Source: Eutreptiella sp. 'Long Island Sound 2002'
Lineage: Eukaryota; Euglenozoa; Euglenophyceae; Eutreptiales; Eutreptiaceae
NCBI GenBank assembly: GCA_964036045.1
Contig: OZ038399.1
Location: 28,047,216 to 28,111,215, forward strand
DNA length: 64,000 nt
Direction of reading: 5' to 3'
The notes below the pieces were generated by a model. The model did no database searches. It had not been told where the DNA came from and saw only the letters and a program-made list of their open reading frames with translations. The position numbers were made by a program, and so were the translations under genes. Below are positions 19,668-30,796 of this stretch, in pieces. Each line of letters starts with the position of its first letter. Position 1 is the stretch's first letter.

Positions 19668-22083
19668 AAGAGACAGAAGACTACCACCGCCGGGCTCCCG
19701 GTGGATTCACTCGCGAGGCCAAACCGGACTGGGGGCCTTTGGACGGCAATAGCGTCCCGGTGACAGCGGTTGTGGGCTGCGCTGATGTTGCGTGGGGATA
19801 CGCAGCACCCCCTTTATATCTGAGCAGAGCACAGCGATTCCACACCAAATTCTGCAGGTGTACGGCCCCAGCGCGGGGGCCGAGTGGGGGAACCACAGCA
19901 TCACAGCGGCACATTTGGGGCGACGGGGTGTCGTATGGACTTGTCGACTTGACGACTCAACATCGTTTGGCTGGTGGATTGCCGCGGGTGGACTTGCGAC
20001 TGTTGCCCAATGCGTGGCTGAGAATCGCTGATTACAATTGGGTCGAATCCTGGTCACCCCTGCAATCGTGCTAAACAGGGACCTTTCAATTGAGGCGGGG
20101 GGGGGGGGGGGGTCGATAGAGCCCCCTGGCTTGACCCCCCCCCAAAGGAGCTCAATTGACGGGACCCCCAAGTTCCTACCGAGACTGACCCCCGGGCCTC
20201 GGAGGTGGCCCGGACCCAAAAATCGGCAGAAAAATGAAATTGGGATTTTTGGAATCAGCGCGTCAAGGGGGTTCAGTCATCATTTGCCATATATTTCCCC
20301 ATGGAACATCCCAAAACGCAGCATATTGAGGAGCCTGCATCGGAATCCGCAGCCGATGGGAGAGGCGTACGAGGGATCACAACTCATGGACGGCGGTGGT
20401 GCACACCAGGGGCCGCTTCCTACACCCCCCACCCCCGCAGACGAGGCGGCAGGGGGATTGGAGGGGGGGCGCAAAGCACCGCCCCTCCACTCCCCAGAGC
20501 CCCAAGCGCCGAAGTGTACTGGGCATTGGGGGGGGTGTCAGATCCAAAGGCAATGACACCCCGACCCCCGCTGCTCCTCTGGCGCAACCACGGCTCAAGG
20601 CAACGGTCGCACGGGAGCCGTCCTTGGACAACGCTGTGCTGACGCGCTCCCCACTCCTGACCACGAATACTGCGCTTCGTGGCACGGCTGTTGGATGGTC
20701 GCCGTGCTCGAACACGGCGGGACCAGCGCAATGGGGGGGGCACCGGGCTGCAGCCCTGCTCGCAAGAGCCTTATCACAGTGCAGTGCCTGTGCAGATGTC
20801 CGACCGCACCAACTTCGGCAGCGCATATGGCGCACACAGACTCATCGAATGAGCCAATGCCTTCAGGAGGCCCGACGAGTGCGTGCGTCGTTGATAAAGA
20901 GAGCACAAGAATGCCGGACACTTGGACGACATGCCCGCCCCCAAGTCGAGTGCCGTGAACTCACTGCCGCGGGTGCACGCGGATGTGGTATCTTCTGCAC
21001 TTCTGATGTGCTTCCCGCCACGCAAACTTTTCGACAGACACGCGGCCAGTGAATTCGAGGGGGGGTCCCGAGCTGCAAGCCACGGGATGAGTTTCTGTCG
21101 GTGTGCAGACTTGTGTATGAGGGAGACGGTGCAAACACCCCTTTCGGGGCTGGTGGCCCGGCGAGTGATGGAAAAAAAAAAGCCTGTTTGACCGCGCGGC
21201 GGTCGCTGGACAAAACCATGGCAGACTTCGAGGCCCCCAACCCTTTTCTTCCGGCGCATTGCGCCGGATATTTACAACAACACGCCGTGCCTGACGGCAA
21301 CCCTCTCGGCCTTAGGCTTTGGAGCCGCCAGGGGTCTCAAAGTGCATCCCCAATACGGCCAGCACCCAGTTTGGCTGGTTCCCTGGACTTCGTTCCCTCA
21401 AGACACGGGCACAGTATAAGTCGAACAACCATCTGACGGGCGGGAGCGGGCGGCCCTGCACACTGTGGAAAAGAGAGGCAGTGACGCCAAACTGGGGTTT
21501 CTGGGGAAACCTGGGTTTCGTCCACAGCCACCGGCCCACAAAGCCTTGTCGAAAAAAGCAGCGGTAGGAGAAGCGCTGGCAGACGAGGGGGGCCGGTTGT
21601 TGCGAAAAGCCGGGGGTTGCGCAAACGCAGGTGAGGGGGGGGGGGGGGTACCAAACTGGCCAATGGCTGGGGGGGGCCACATTGCGCAAAGGAAGTTCTG
21701 GGAGACTCGGCTGCTGGTCAGGGGCCCGCGCTATCCCGTCACTGCCCATGCGGTACACTCGGCAGCACAGCGCCACGTCGTCCCACAGCGCCTGCCCGGG
21801 GCCTGGCCATCCTGATCACCGCCTGTTCGGCGAGGTCATCTAAAGACGTTCCCCAGACATGTGTGAATCAACGGTGGCTGTGCCCCCAGCGCCATGTGTA
21901 TGACGATGCATTGATTGGGAGCGAACCCGGAGGGGGATGACCGGCGTCGGTGGATGGCAGCCACGGTCTTGTCGAAGCTACAGCGGGTGTAGGGGCCGTA
22001 TTCATTGAATTCGGTGCCAACGTGCACCCGCATAAGACAGGGGTTCGGTTCCTGCTGCGCGGTCGGCCTCACGATAAAAGTGG

Positions 22084-22146
22084 GGGGGGCGTAGCACAGT
22101 CAGATGGGGCGTAGCACAGGAATGGGGCGTAGCACAGTCAAATGGG
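22084..22146. repeat. ~21-bp tandem repeat, three units
   Basis: Three units of GGGGCGTAGCACAG followed by TCAGAT, GAAT or TCAAAT. Confidence 0.8.
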
Positions 22147-22524
22147 GGAGGTCACTTCGATGGCGGGGTCAGCGGGTGTAGTGTCCGCGGCGGGTCGCGG
22201 CCGGCGAGGCAACTGGGCCTACCGCATGACGTCGTACAGCCGTGTAACTGTTGCAGGCTTGCACGTCAATCCCAGTCGGTGCAGACCACTGAGCGCGGCG
22301 CTCATCGCGGATCAAAGGACAGTGCAAAGGGCAGTGTGGGATGCAGGTACGGCACGGACTCGTTACTGGGGCGGGGGAGGGGGAGGGGGGCACGGGAGCG
22401 ACCTCGTGCCGATTGTCGACCGGCGCAAGCGCCTTTTGTTTTGCAGACCCCCTCCATTCCCGTGAGCGAGCACGGCCAAAGGTCAGGGAGGACAAGGGTC
22501 ACGCGGGACTCCCGTGCTTGGACA

Positions 22525-22543
22525 GGATGGATGGATGGATGGA
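22525..22543. repeat. GGAT microsatellite
   Basis: Five GGAT tetramers in a row. Confidence 0.85.
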
Positions 22544-23624
22544 TGGCGCGAGAATTCGGGGGGGCAACTCCCTGGGCACGTACCCCCCCCCGCCTTGTCC
22601 TTCCCCACCCCAGGGAAGACGGTCCCCCACCACCCCCTGGGGGACGGTCACCAAGTGACGCCCCCCCCCCCCCCCCCCCCCCTGGAGAACCGCACCACCA
22701 CCGTACACGCACATTTGCAGGCACAGAAATTGCAGCATAACACGAGTGAATTCAGCATAAGATACGTTCAAAGGGCTGCCCATGTACGGAGACCTACTCC
22801 TTGACCGGCTCGGTGTAAATTTTCTTGGTCCTGCTTCACTTGACCTTGAACTCTTGCACATGCTCACCACTTTCCACTGGAATGCTTTGGGCAGCACTCT
22901 TGGGTGGTGGTGTTGCCACAACAACACAGTGAGCTGCAACGAAAAATTTTGGGTTGAGCACGTGACGGTCCCCCACCCACCCCCCTCTGGGGAAGGACAA
23001 GGGGTGGGGAAGGACAAGGGGGGGGGAGGGGTACAGGCAACCCCTGCACTCGGAAGCCCGGCTGGGCAGTGTCACAGGTCCCAGTGGTCCACAGGCAGTC
23101 GGGCCGTGCCTGGAGCGGGTCGTGCCTACGCGCGGGGCCGGCACCGGGACATCCGGGGGTGGGTCTTGAGCAGTGGTGTTGGGCGGGTTGCGAGGGAAAT
23201 GCGCTTGGCCGCGTCAGCCCCGGTGAAGGTGTGGTGCTCTGAGGGCTTCGCCATGCTCCAGCCCGGCCCAGAACTGCTGCTGTTCCCCGGCCTTTGGGTC
23301 GAATGCAGTCCACATGCCCTCGATCGCACCGCGACGGCCGTGCCGGGTACGGCTACGGTGGTCATGGCAACGGCCCAAACAAATGCGACATGGAGCGCGC
23401 GCTCGGAGGCAGGACTGTGTCTTGAGCAGAGGCGACACGGGCACCGCCCCCTCGTTCCCACTACCCCTGCCTCGCAGCCGTGTCATCTGAAATGCGTGAC
23501 CACACGAAACGGGGAGCGGGAACACGACGGGCAGACAGGCCGGCAGTGCTCCAACAAGGCCGTAGTCGCACACGGAAGGGGGGGGGGGGCGGGGATCCAC
23601 ATTTTTCGCCGCTTTTGGGAGCGT

Positions 23625-23831
23625 TTTCGCACAGCGCGGGTACAGCGCCAATCATTACGTTGCTTATCCCGGGAACACCCCCTGCAAACCACCCCCCCTA
23701 CAGAAGCGTGCATGATCCATTCAAACCAGCATCGGGGGTGCAGGATGCAGGACCCTGGGACCCGTGGCTACCAGGGGTGGTAAACTGCCGACTTTTCGCA
23801 CAGCGCGGGCACAGCGCACGGTGCGCCCCCT
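23625..23831 (+). repeat. ~210-bp dispersed repeat, full copy 2
   Basis: Second full-length copy of the element at 17183-17397, same orientation, bounded by the same TTCGCACAGCGCGG blocks. Differences are scattered substitutions and small indels. It has no coding capacity. Confidence 0.75.
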
Positions 23832-24556
23832 TTGTCCCACAAACATCACCCAGCGTTCGCGTGGGGGAGTTCGGAGGAGTACCGCTCCAGCCATGGGCGG
23901 CCTGCACACGTGACGCCGCATTCGGGGTCAGGCACGCAAGGTCAGGGGGTGGGACACCCGCCGGTGTGTGAGCACCGGGGCTATGCCCTGCCCAGCGCTC
24001 ACGCTGCCAAAGGGGCCAGCGATGGACGCGGGGGTGGGGGTCCCCAAACCGTGACAACGGTGGTTGACTTGCACGTTGGGCCCGCGTCCGCCTGCCCGCC
24101 CGACACAATCGATTGCAGTAGAGGAGTGCTGGATGGGGGTTAGTGGGGCCCCCGGCACCGGCGGGTCGCTAGTGCCCGCACACCCGTGTCGTTGTGACAG
24201 GAAAGCGGTGTCCTGGGGGGGCCTCAAATGGTCAGGTTGCAGTGTCCGCATTTGGCTCTGGCTGCGCCTGCCCCACAGCTGTCATCGCCATCTGTCCAAT
24301 CTGCCAATGTTCGGCGGAGCCTCAGCTCGAGGTCTGTTCAGCAGTTCATCCCTCGTCCCTGTGTCCGCTCGCTGCATTCGCTTCCTGGGCTCTACAGGGT
24401 TATGCGTGCATCCAGGTCAAAGGTCACTCCCTTCCCGTGGTGCTGCTGTAGCTGGCCCCATTCGGCCACACTAGGTCGGGCTTTGCTGGGGCCTTAGGTT
24501 GAAAAACCCAGTGGGTACAGGATCGGTTAAGGTCAAAGACATTCAACATTCAACAC

Positions 24557-26369
24557 TCAGGGGGTAAGGCATTGTGACCCTTCAGTGCTGCATGACATCG
24601 TTGAAGCCGTGGAGGGGGAGCCCGGCGCGGATGCATCCGAGTGGGGCTCCTGTGACGAAGTCTCATAGTTCAGTTCCTTCCGGGGGGACAGGGGTTCTTC
24701 GCCCTCCATTGCCACCAGCTCCAACGATGCTAGCAGCTGCAGGGACACTCGGGGGGACATGGGTGACAGGGATTGTGGCGTGTGGAACGTGGTTCTCGCT
24801 GGTCCCACATGGTAGGGCGTGCTCGTTCGCCGGCTTGTGGCTGGCGTGGCCTCCGTGTGATTAGGCAACGGGCCGCGTACCGCCGACCACTGGAGTGTGG
24901 ATCCTGGTGTGGCCTGGCGTTGTTTCTTTTTGATTTGCACCGGTGTACACACCTCGATATCCCACAGTGGTGAGAGGGGGGTTGGGCGTCCTGATGGCGT
25001 TTTAACTGGGGTGTACGACTGTGTTACCGGCGGTGTGCTGGGCATCGCCGCCTCGTGCGGGGCTGTGAGTGGCGTTAGCGACTGCGAGTACTCATTTTCC
25101 TCCCACCCCCAGATGGACGTCTCCTCCGGCAGGGGGGCGTCTTCCTTCTCTGTCGGGTGTGGGCGCCTTGAAATGCGCCCGAAGAGGAGCGGTGACCGGC
25201 GGCGTCCCACATCGGCGAGGTGGTCCGCCCGTCCATTTCCTTTGATGCCGATGTGGGACGGTATGTGTAGCCACTTGACTTCCTCTCCCCACCGCTCTAC
25301 GAGTTCCAAGATCTGGATCCAGAGGTCCACGTGCTTCACTTTACCCGCTGAATTGTGCCACTTATGTCGCCTCCAACGCTGTGCCCAGCCCTGCACCCCG
25401 TTAACAACCAGTAGTGAGTCCGGACATATTAGCGACCGTTGCCCTGCGCGGTGTCCCTGCAGGCTGCGGAGGGCGGCTCGTAGTTCCCCTCTGTTGTTTG
25501 TTTGATCTTCTTCCACCGGGATGAACTCTGCAGTGTCCCGTTCGTCCCCAAAAAATACACCGTAGCCCCCCACCCATCCTACTTCTGGATGTTTTTCCGA
25601 CGACCCGTCTGGATAGATGATTTGCCATCCCTGTTGTTGGTATCCGCGGATGATTTCTTCGCACCGTGCCGCCAACTCCTCTGCATGTTGGAATTTTTTG
25701 GGCCGCTTGCGCGCTGGCAGGCGCAGTTGGGGGGGGGACCTGGTGGATGAGACCGCCACTCGTGGGTGCTGTAGAACAGTACCGTCCCTCATGGACTCCA
25801 GGGCCTTTATCAGCAGTGTAATTTCATCCGTGGGGAGGATGGGGGACGGGTGTTCTTCCCACCCACGCAACACTTTCAGCCACAGCGCTTGGAACTGGTC
25901 CCACGTGGGCCGCCCCATGTGCTGGTTCAGTTTGTGCATGCATCGCTGCGACCATGCCGCCCTCACTATGGACCACAGCGTGACTCCCAGCGGTGTGGTG
26001 AGGGAGAGGATTGGGTTTTCCCAGAGAATGTCCGTCGGATCAGATACCGGTCCCTCGGGCGTGGCCGCCGGCCCCAGGCACTGGGTTGCAATGTGGGCTG
26101 CCACGGACACATACCTGCACCCTGCCACCGCGTGTTGTGAAGTTTCCTGGACGCCACAGATGGGACATGCTGTTTCATGTGGCTGCCAGTTGGCCAGTCT
26201 TACCCCGACTGACAGTTTTTTCCACAGGGCGGTCTGTATGAACTGTCTGTCTGGGGGGGGGAGCAGTAGCTTATGCCATGCCTTCCAGACCTCCGGTTTC
26301 TGCCTCGGTGGCTCTGGTGTTTGTGCCATGAGGAAGCGCAGCATGGCCCTGTTATTCCAGTTTAACCTT
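24557..26369 (-). mobile_element. Truncated LINE: zinc knuckle plus RNase H ORF
   Basis: A 595-codon frame (first ATG at 26344; open back to a TGA at 26369-26371) carries a zf-RVT type knuckle (C60, C63, H71, C76 in CPICG...H...C) and an RNase H domain at about 243-380 with all four acidic residues: D246 (YPDGSS), E287 (NRGELRA), D309 (CPDSLLV) and D374 (GNGRADHLAD). The C-terminal ~200 residues are Pro/Ser/Thr rich. This is the 3' part of a non-LTR retrotransposon whose reverse transcriptase is missing, the usual result of 5' truncation at insertion. RNase H would remove RNA from the cDNA hybrid. The ORF is otherwise intact, so the copy seems fairly young. Confidence 0.85.
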
Positions 26370-26371
26370 CA

Positions 26372-26441
26372 GCAAACCGGGATACGAACCGACGCCAGGA
26401 AACCCGGCGTCGGCTGCTTTACCATTGGACCACTGGGCGTG
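26372..26441 (-). tRNA. tRNA-like sequence (pseudogene or SINE head)
   Basis: On the minus strand, box A-like TGGTCCAATGGTA (26420-26432) and box B-like GGTTCGTATCCC (26379-26390) sit at normal tRNA spacing. Between them is a perfect 8-bp hairpin (26389-26396 with 26406-26413). The T-stem and acceptor stem do not pair well, so it is unlikely to be a working tRNA. It abuts the truncated 5' end of the LINE. Confidence 0.35.
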
Positions 26442-26446
26442 TCCTG

Positions 26447-27355
26447 GGGGGGGGGGGGGGGTGTTGCGGTGTCACAAGAATTCACTGAAAAGCATTTGCC
26501 AGCGCCCAAACAATATTTTGAAGGGAATCACGTGCCATCACGTACCCGAACCACCCAAGCTGCTCTGCAGCCGCCTAAGATGCCTCTGTTGCATCGCCGC
26601 CCCCCCCCCCTTTACATGGCATTCAGCAGGCGCTGCCCAGACTGCCTGTCCACTCGGCAACTGACCCCACCACTGGCCCAGCCACCCCTCTGCATGGCAC
26701 ATACCGGCGTGATGGGGAGTGGAGGTGCCCCGGGACTACCACCATTTGGCAGGTCCTGCCCCTGGGCACTGCGGTGCTCCGCGACTCACGGGGGGTCCAG
26801 TGCAGCAGCGATCGGGAGATGCGCCGCCCAAACAGACCGTCCACACCCGCATCTTGTGCGCCTTCTCCCTGGCCTTCCCGGGTGCTCCCGTGCAGCATCC
26901 CTGGCCTTTGCCCTATGCCTGGCTCCAGCCCCCAGACACCCTTTTCAGGGGGGGGGGGATTTCGCGCGAATTTTTTTTCCACCCCCCCCCCACAGACACC
27001 CTTTTCGACTTCCCAACTTGCGGTCACAGAATGTCGCGTGCACTGCTGCACTCCACACAGAAGACCCCCGCACCAGCACCATCCTTTAGGGGGGGGGGGG
27101 GGGGACCAACGCAGATTCACCGCCCACGCGGCACTGGACGGGGAATCGACAGCGGTTGTCTGAGTTCCGGCCGATCCCCGATCGCGATCGGCGGCCAACC
27201 GACGGCGGTTGGCGGCTGACGGACGGCGGTTGGCCACGGTCCGCGGCAAACGGACGGCGAATCGTCCCTCGAGGCGAGCCCGTCGCGACAAGCCGCTCCG
27301 GGCGCCGAGGATCGGGCGTCCTCACGATTCGGTGCGCGGGGGCGGGCGCCCCGGC
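26447..27355. other. Intergenic; G/C runs and GGCGGTTGG-like repeat
   Basis: No gene recognised. It contains G runs at about 26446-26461 and 27090-27104, and at 27190-27240 a GACGGCGGTTGGCGGC repeat related to the minisatellite at 1321-1545. Confidence 0.5.
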
Positions 27356-27982
27356 TCAAATGATCTCCGCTCCGTAGTCCACGGGGGCGGTGCTCAACTT
27401 GGGTCTACTTCTGGAGGGCGTCGTGGAAGGGGACAGCGCGTTCAGGGGGTTGGGCATGAAACCCCCCGTCGCGGGCCGCAGCAGGTCAGGCACGGCGAGG
27501 CCCGGGGCCGCGACCGGCGGCGCCCGGCCCTGCGGCGAGTGGACGCCGATTTGCGGGGGCGCCGGCTCCTGCGGGGTCACCGGGCGCGGCAGCGCCCGCG
27601 GCTGCGGCTGCGGCGGTGGGGGATGGCCGTTGGGCATCGGCGGCACGTGCGGCTGCAACTTCAGGTCCTGGGGGAAGGGCATCTGGGCCCCTAAGATCGA
27701 GGGCGGGAACTTGCCCGGCGGCGTCGTGGGCCGGGAGTGCGTCTTCGGGCGGGCGTGCGCGGAGTACCCGGCCCTCTCCCCCCGCTGGGCCCGGTCCTTG
27801 TCCTTGTGGCTGCCGCGCGGCGGGTTGTGGCGGTCGTAGGCCTTCAGCCGCGAGGGATGGACGGAGCGCTGCTTGGCCCGGCGGCGCGCGCGGAGGAAGG
27901 CCCGGAAGGCCCGCTGGATCTTGACGGCGGACTTGATGGCGGACCGCTCGTAGAAGATCTCGATGTCTTCATCCATCTCCTC
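27356..27982 (-). CDS. IQ gene, last exon
   Basis: 209 codons including stop. It begins EEMDEDIEIFYERSAIK, then the IQ motif and a Lys/Arg-rich stretch. From about 27800 down it is Pro/Gln rich (for example PPPPQPQPRALPRPVTP), as in disordered tails. Confidence 0.65.
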   Translation of the reverse strand, partial: EEMDEDIEIFYERSAIKSAVKIQRAFRAFLRARRRAKQRSVHPSRLKAYDRHNPPRGSHKDKDRAQRGERAGYSAHARPKTHSRPTTPPGKFPPSILGAQMPFPQDLKLQPHVPPMPNGHPPPPQPQPRALPRPVTPQEPAPPQIGVHSPQGRAPPVAAPGLAVPDLLRPATGGFMPNPLNALSPSTTPSRSRPKLSTAPVDYGAEII

Positions 27983-29603
27983 CTGCGCGACAGAACGGGG
28001 GAGCGACGGCGCCGGGCCGTGCGTCGGAGACGCGAGGTGGCCCGGGAGCACCTGCGCCGTGCGGGCGCCGCGCGCGCGCCGTGCAGGGGTTTGGGACCAA
28101 ACCCGGGCCCAAGGGTCTCTCCTCACAGGCCCTCAAAATGGTGTCGCTTGGGGGCCCTTTGGAGTGCGCTGCGTCCCAGTACCAGAGGGTGTGTGGGCTC
28201 CTTGCCCTGTGCGCGCACCGTGACTGCGAACCCCACCCCAGTGTATCCGTGGGGGCGAGGGTCGGAGCAATGCGGCCCGAACGTGTGCTGATGGACGCAA
28301 CAGGCGCCGTGGCGCGGGCAGTGCGGCCCCGGCATGAAGAGCACGGCCGGGGTCGCATGAGCGAACGATGATGGACATGCTGTGGGTCTGCTGGTGGATG
28401 CGAAAGGCCTGGTGTGTGCCCACCTAGTGTGTGCCGATAGATATGAGTGGTGCAGTGAGTGTGGGGGGGCTCTAAGGTCAGGCAGCCCATGGAGCCCATT
28501 CTGTTGTACCCCCCTTCCCAACACTACTAACGGGGGTTCCAAGGTTTGGGCATGTTTGAACGGAGGCTCCTCTTTCCTGGACATCTCTGGATAGATGCTC
28601 TGCCTTCCTGAGGGCCTCCGCATGCCGCCCACCCCCTTGAACGAGGGGCTCCAAGGACAGTCAACGAATGCAGCCCCCCTTTTTCCAATCACGTTCGTCT
28701 GCAGCACGTGCGCATATCCCCTTCTGTTGCAGCAAGCCAATGATTTCCCAGTTCCAAAACGCCAAAAAAACAGTGTAAAGCGGGGCGGGTTGATGGCTGT
28801 GAAGGTTGTGGTCGGGCATGGCAACAGTGTTGGTGATAATTGCAGCCACTCCTGCATCTGCGCTGTGACTGAAATTAACACCAACATCTGCTGCTGTGAC
28901 TTGGCTGAGATCACGGTGGGGCCGTCTGGTACTCCCCTAACAGCTAACAGGGGTACCCAAGAGTGGGCGCGTTGGGATGGATGTTGTGATTCCTTGGATG
29001 TCTGTGGACAGACGTTGTGTTTTCCAGAAAGCCTCCGCATGAATGCTGATGCTTCTTGGGCGGCTTCAGATGGATGCTGTTCATTCCTAAGCGCGTCTCG
29101 ACGGATGCAGACGTTTCTTGGACATCTCGGGGCGGATTACCTTTTTACCCGAGGGCTTTGGATGGATGATATTACTTCGTGGCGGCATGTTGGGTGTGTA
29201 TCCAAGATCCTGCAGTGGGAGTCGAAGCAGGCTCTAACGCTCATACTGAGCGTCAGCACCACCCCTGTTTGTCTGCACAAAGTAGGTCAACCGGCCTCGG
29301 CCATGCGCAGAGGCGTGGGGGACCAACAGCTGCACAACGCACAGGGAGACAGACCTCCAGTAAAAGCCTTTGGAATCGGCGGCGTGCCAGCCAACACCGG
29401 ACCACAGACTGCACCCGCACCAATGCCTTCCGCTCTTTGGGCTGCTGGAAGCGCTGATTCACCACGGCCGGCAGGAATTCCACCACGCAATCCACACTCA
29501 AACTGGTCTGGGAGCTAAAGGACCGGGCGGAATCGCAGCTGTTGGACCGCCATGTCGAGGTGGTGAAATCCGTCGTGTATGTGTAGGTCAGGTCTGCAGC
29601 CAT
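27356..29603 (-). CDS. IQ-motif (calmodulin-binding) protein, two or more exons
   Basis: Exon 1 (29355-29603, 83 codons from ATG, MAADLTYTYTTDF) and the last exon (27356-27982) join in phase 0 across GAG|GTCTGT and TCGCGCAG. Exon 1 holds an IQ motif at about residues 61-77 (RVQSVVRCWLARRRF). The last exon holds a second one (AVKIQRAFRAFLRARRR), then a basic stretch and a long Pro-rich tail ending in TAG at 27356. IQ motifs bind calmodulin or myosin light chains. The 1.37-kb intron may hide further exons. No motor or other catalytic domain is seen, so the wider function is unknown. An alternative is that the two exons belong to separate genes. Confidence 0.55.
28540..29190. repeat. Degenerate GGATG-containing repeats
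   Basis: Loose repeats of TCTGGATAGATGCT, GTCTGTGGACAGACG, TTCTTGGACATCTC and CTTCAGATGGATGC occur through this part of the IQ gene intron. The order is irregular, and the open frames across it look non-coding. Confidence 0.4.
29355..29603 (-). CDS. IQ gene, first coding exon
   Basis: 83 codons from ATG at 29601-29603. A Ser/Thr-rich start is followed by VDCVVEFLPAVVNQRFQQPK and the IQ motif, ending RLLLE at donor GAG|GTCTGT. Confidence 0.55.
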
Positions 29604-30796
29604 GCTACATGCAACGCATCATCAACAGAAATCTGCCGCAAACAATCATACAACACCGGGACCCACATCAATGGCACAGAGTGTAGGGGGTGCAGATGGG
29701 GCGGTTGACGTGATAGGTGGTAGCGGTTAACATCCCCCCACTCTGTCCAGGTCGGTCACTGATCACTGGTACAAACACAAACACTGTGGAGGCCCACAAG
29801 CACGTGAACTGAATTCATCAAAACCGAACTCATCAATTTATGAAAAGGGAACGAAACGTACTGACAGTGGCCAGCCTGCCCCTCCCCCCCCATTGCCGCG
29901 GAAGTCTGTGTCTCCCCCGATACCACCCACAGTGGGGGAATGTTTGCCCGGCGCGCTACCTTTCTATTAACTATCCCGACTTCAGCCCGAGATTTACCCT
30001 CTGATGGAGGAGGCCCCCCAAATAGACCATGATGGACTGCGCACCTTCCCTACAAAGCACGTTGCATAATTAGACAATAGCTGTGAATTCAACAACTCCA
30101 AATGTCATTTGTATTGTACTTAACCAACAGTACCTTGCCTTTACCTTTCCCATAGATTTCGCTTTGGTAATGAGTACCCAAGCCGCAAGCAGTTTGGACG
30201 GCGTTTCTGCCTCACGTCACAAGAACGAAGCGCAAACTCAGTATTCGCTACATCACCCCTGCCTTCTCGGGGTCCCCATGGTGGGGAGAAATCAATATGG
30301 CTACATTACCCCTGCTTTCTTGGGGGTTTTCAATTGATCATGCACACTTCTGTAGGGGGGTGGTTTTCAGGGGTGTTCCTGGGATAAACAACGTAGTAAT
30401 TGGCGCTGTGCCCACGGTGTGCAAAAACGCCTCCACTGGGGGGGTGTTAGCGCGCCGGGCGCGCGCCGGGCATCTTTTTTGACCCGTGCCCCACCGGTGA
30501 CCTTTTGGGGGGTGCACTAAGCGCAGTGCGCGCGCGGTGAAACTATTTGGATGTCTAGCCGTCCTAAAACCCCATACTTTGTGATACTATGGGCATTATT
30601 GTTGTTTGACAATGGGTATTTTGATGCTTCTTTCACATTCGGGATAGGGTATATTTGGATTCTCGCCCAGTTTAACCAATTTTCTTCCATTTCTTCCCTC
30701 GTTTCCACCACATTCACTCCTTACTAGGTTGATTTCTCCCCGCCATAGCATTGGAGTGCAGAATTCAGGACCCTGGGACCCATGGCTACCGGTGGA
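29604..30796. other. Intergenic with partial dispersed repeats
   Basis: No gene recognised. An inverted partial copy of the ~210-bp repeat lies at 30332-30428, and a short direct piece at 30745-30797 runs straight into the 31-bp satellite. The intervening sequence includes an AT-richer stretch (about 30540-30725). Confidence 0.5.

Larger units (their letters stand above)
17652..24556. other. Long gene-poor stretch with simple repeats
   Basis: No frame here carries a recognisable domain. It holds GTT and GGAT microsatellites, a three-unit ~21-bp repeat, a copy of the dispersed repeat, and G runs near 19150-19164, 20098-20112, 21637-21648 and 23579-23590 plus a ~20-base C run at 22663-22682. 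A sequence near 20068-20080 resembles a box B without a convincing box A. Confidence 0.45.

Noticed and set aside
22782-23783. 333-codon plus-strand open frame
   Set aside because: It crosses a G run and the dispersed repeat, shows no domain and has GC-driven composition.
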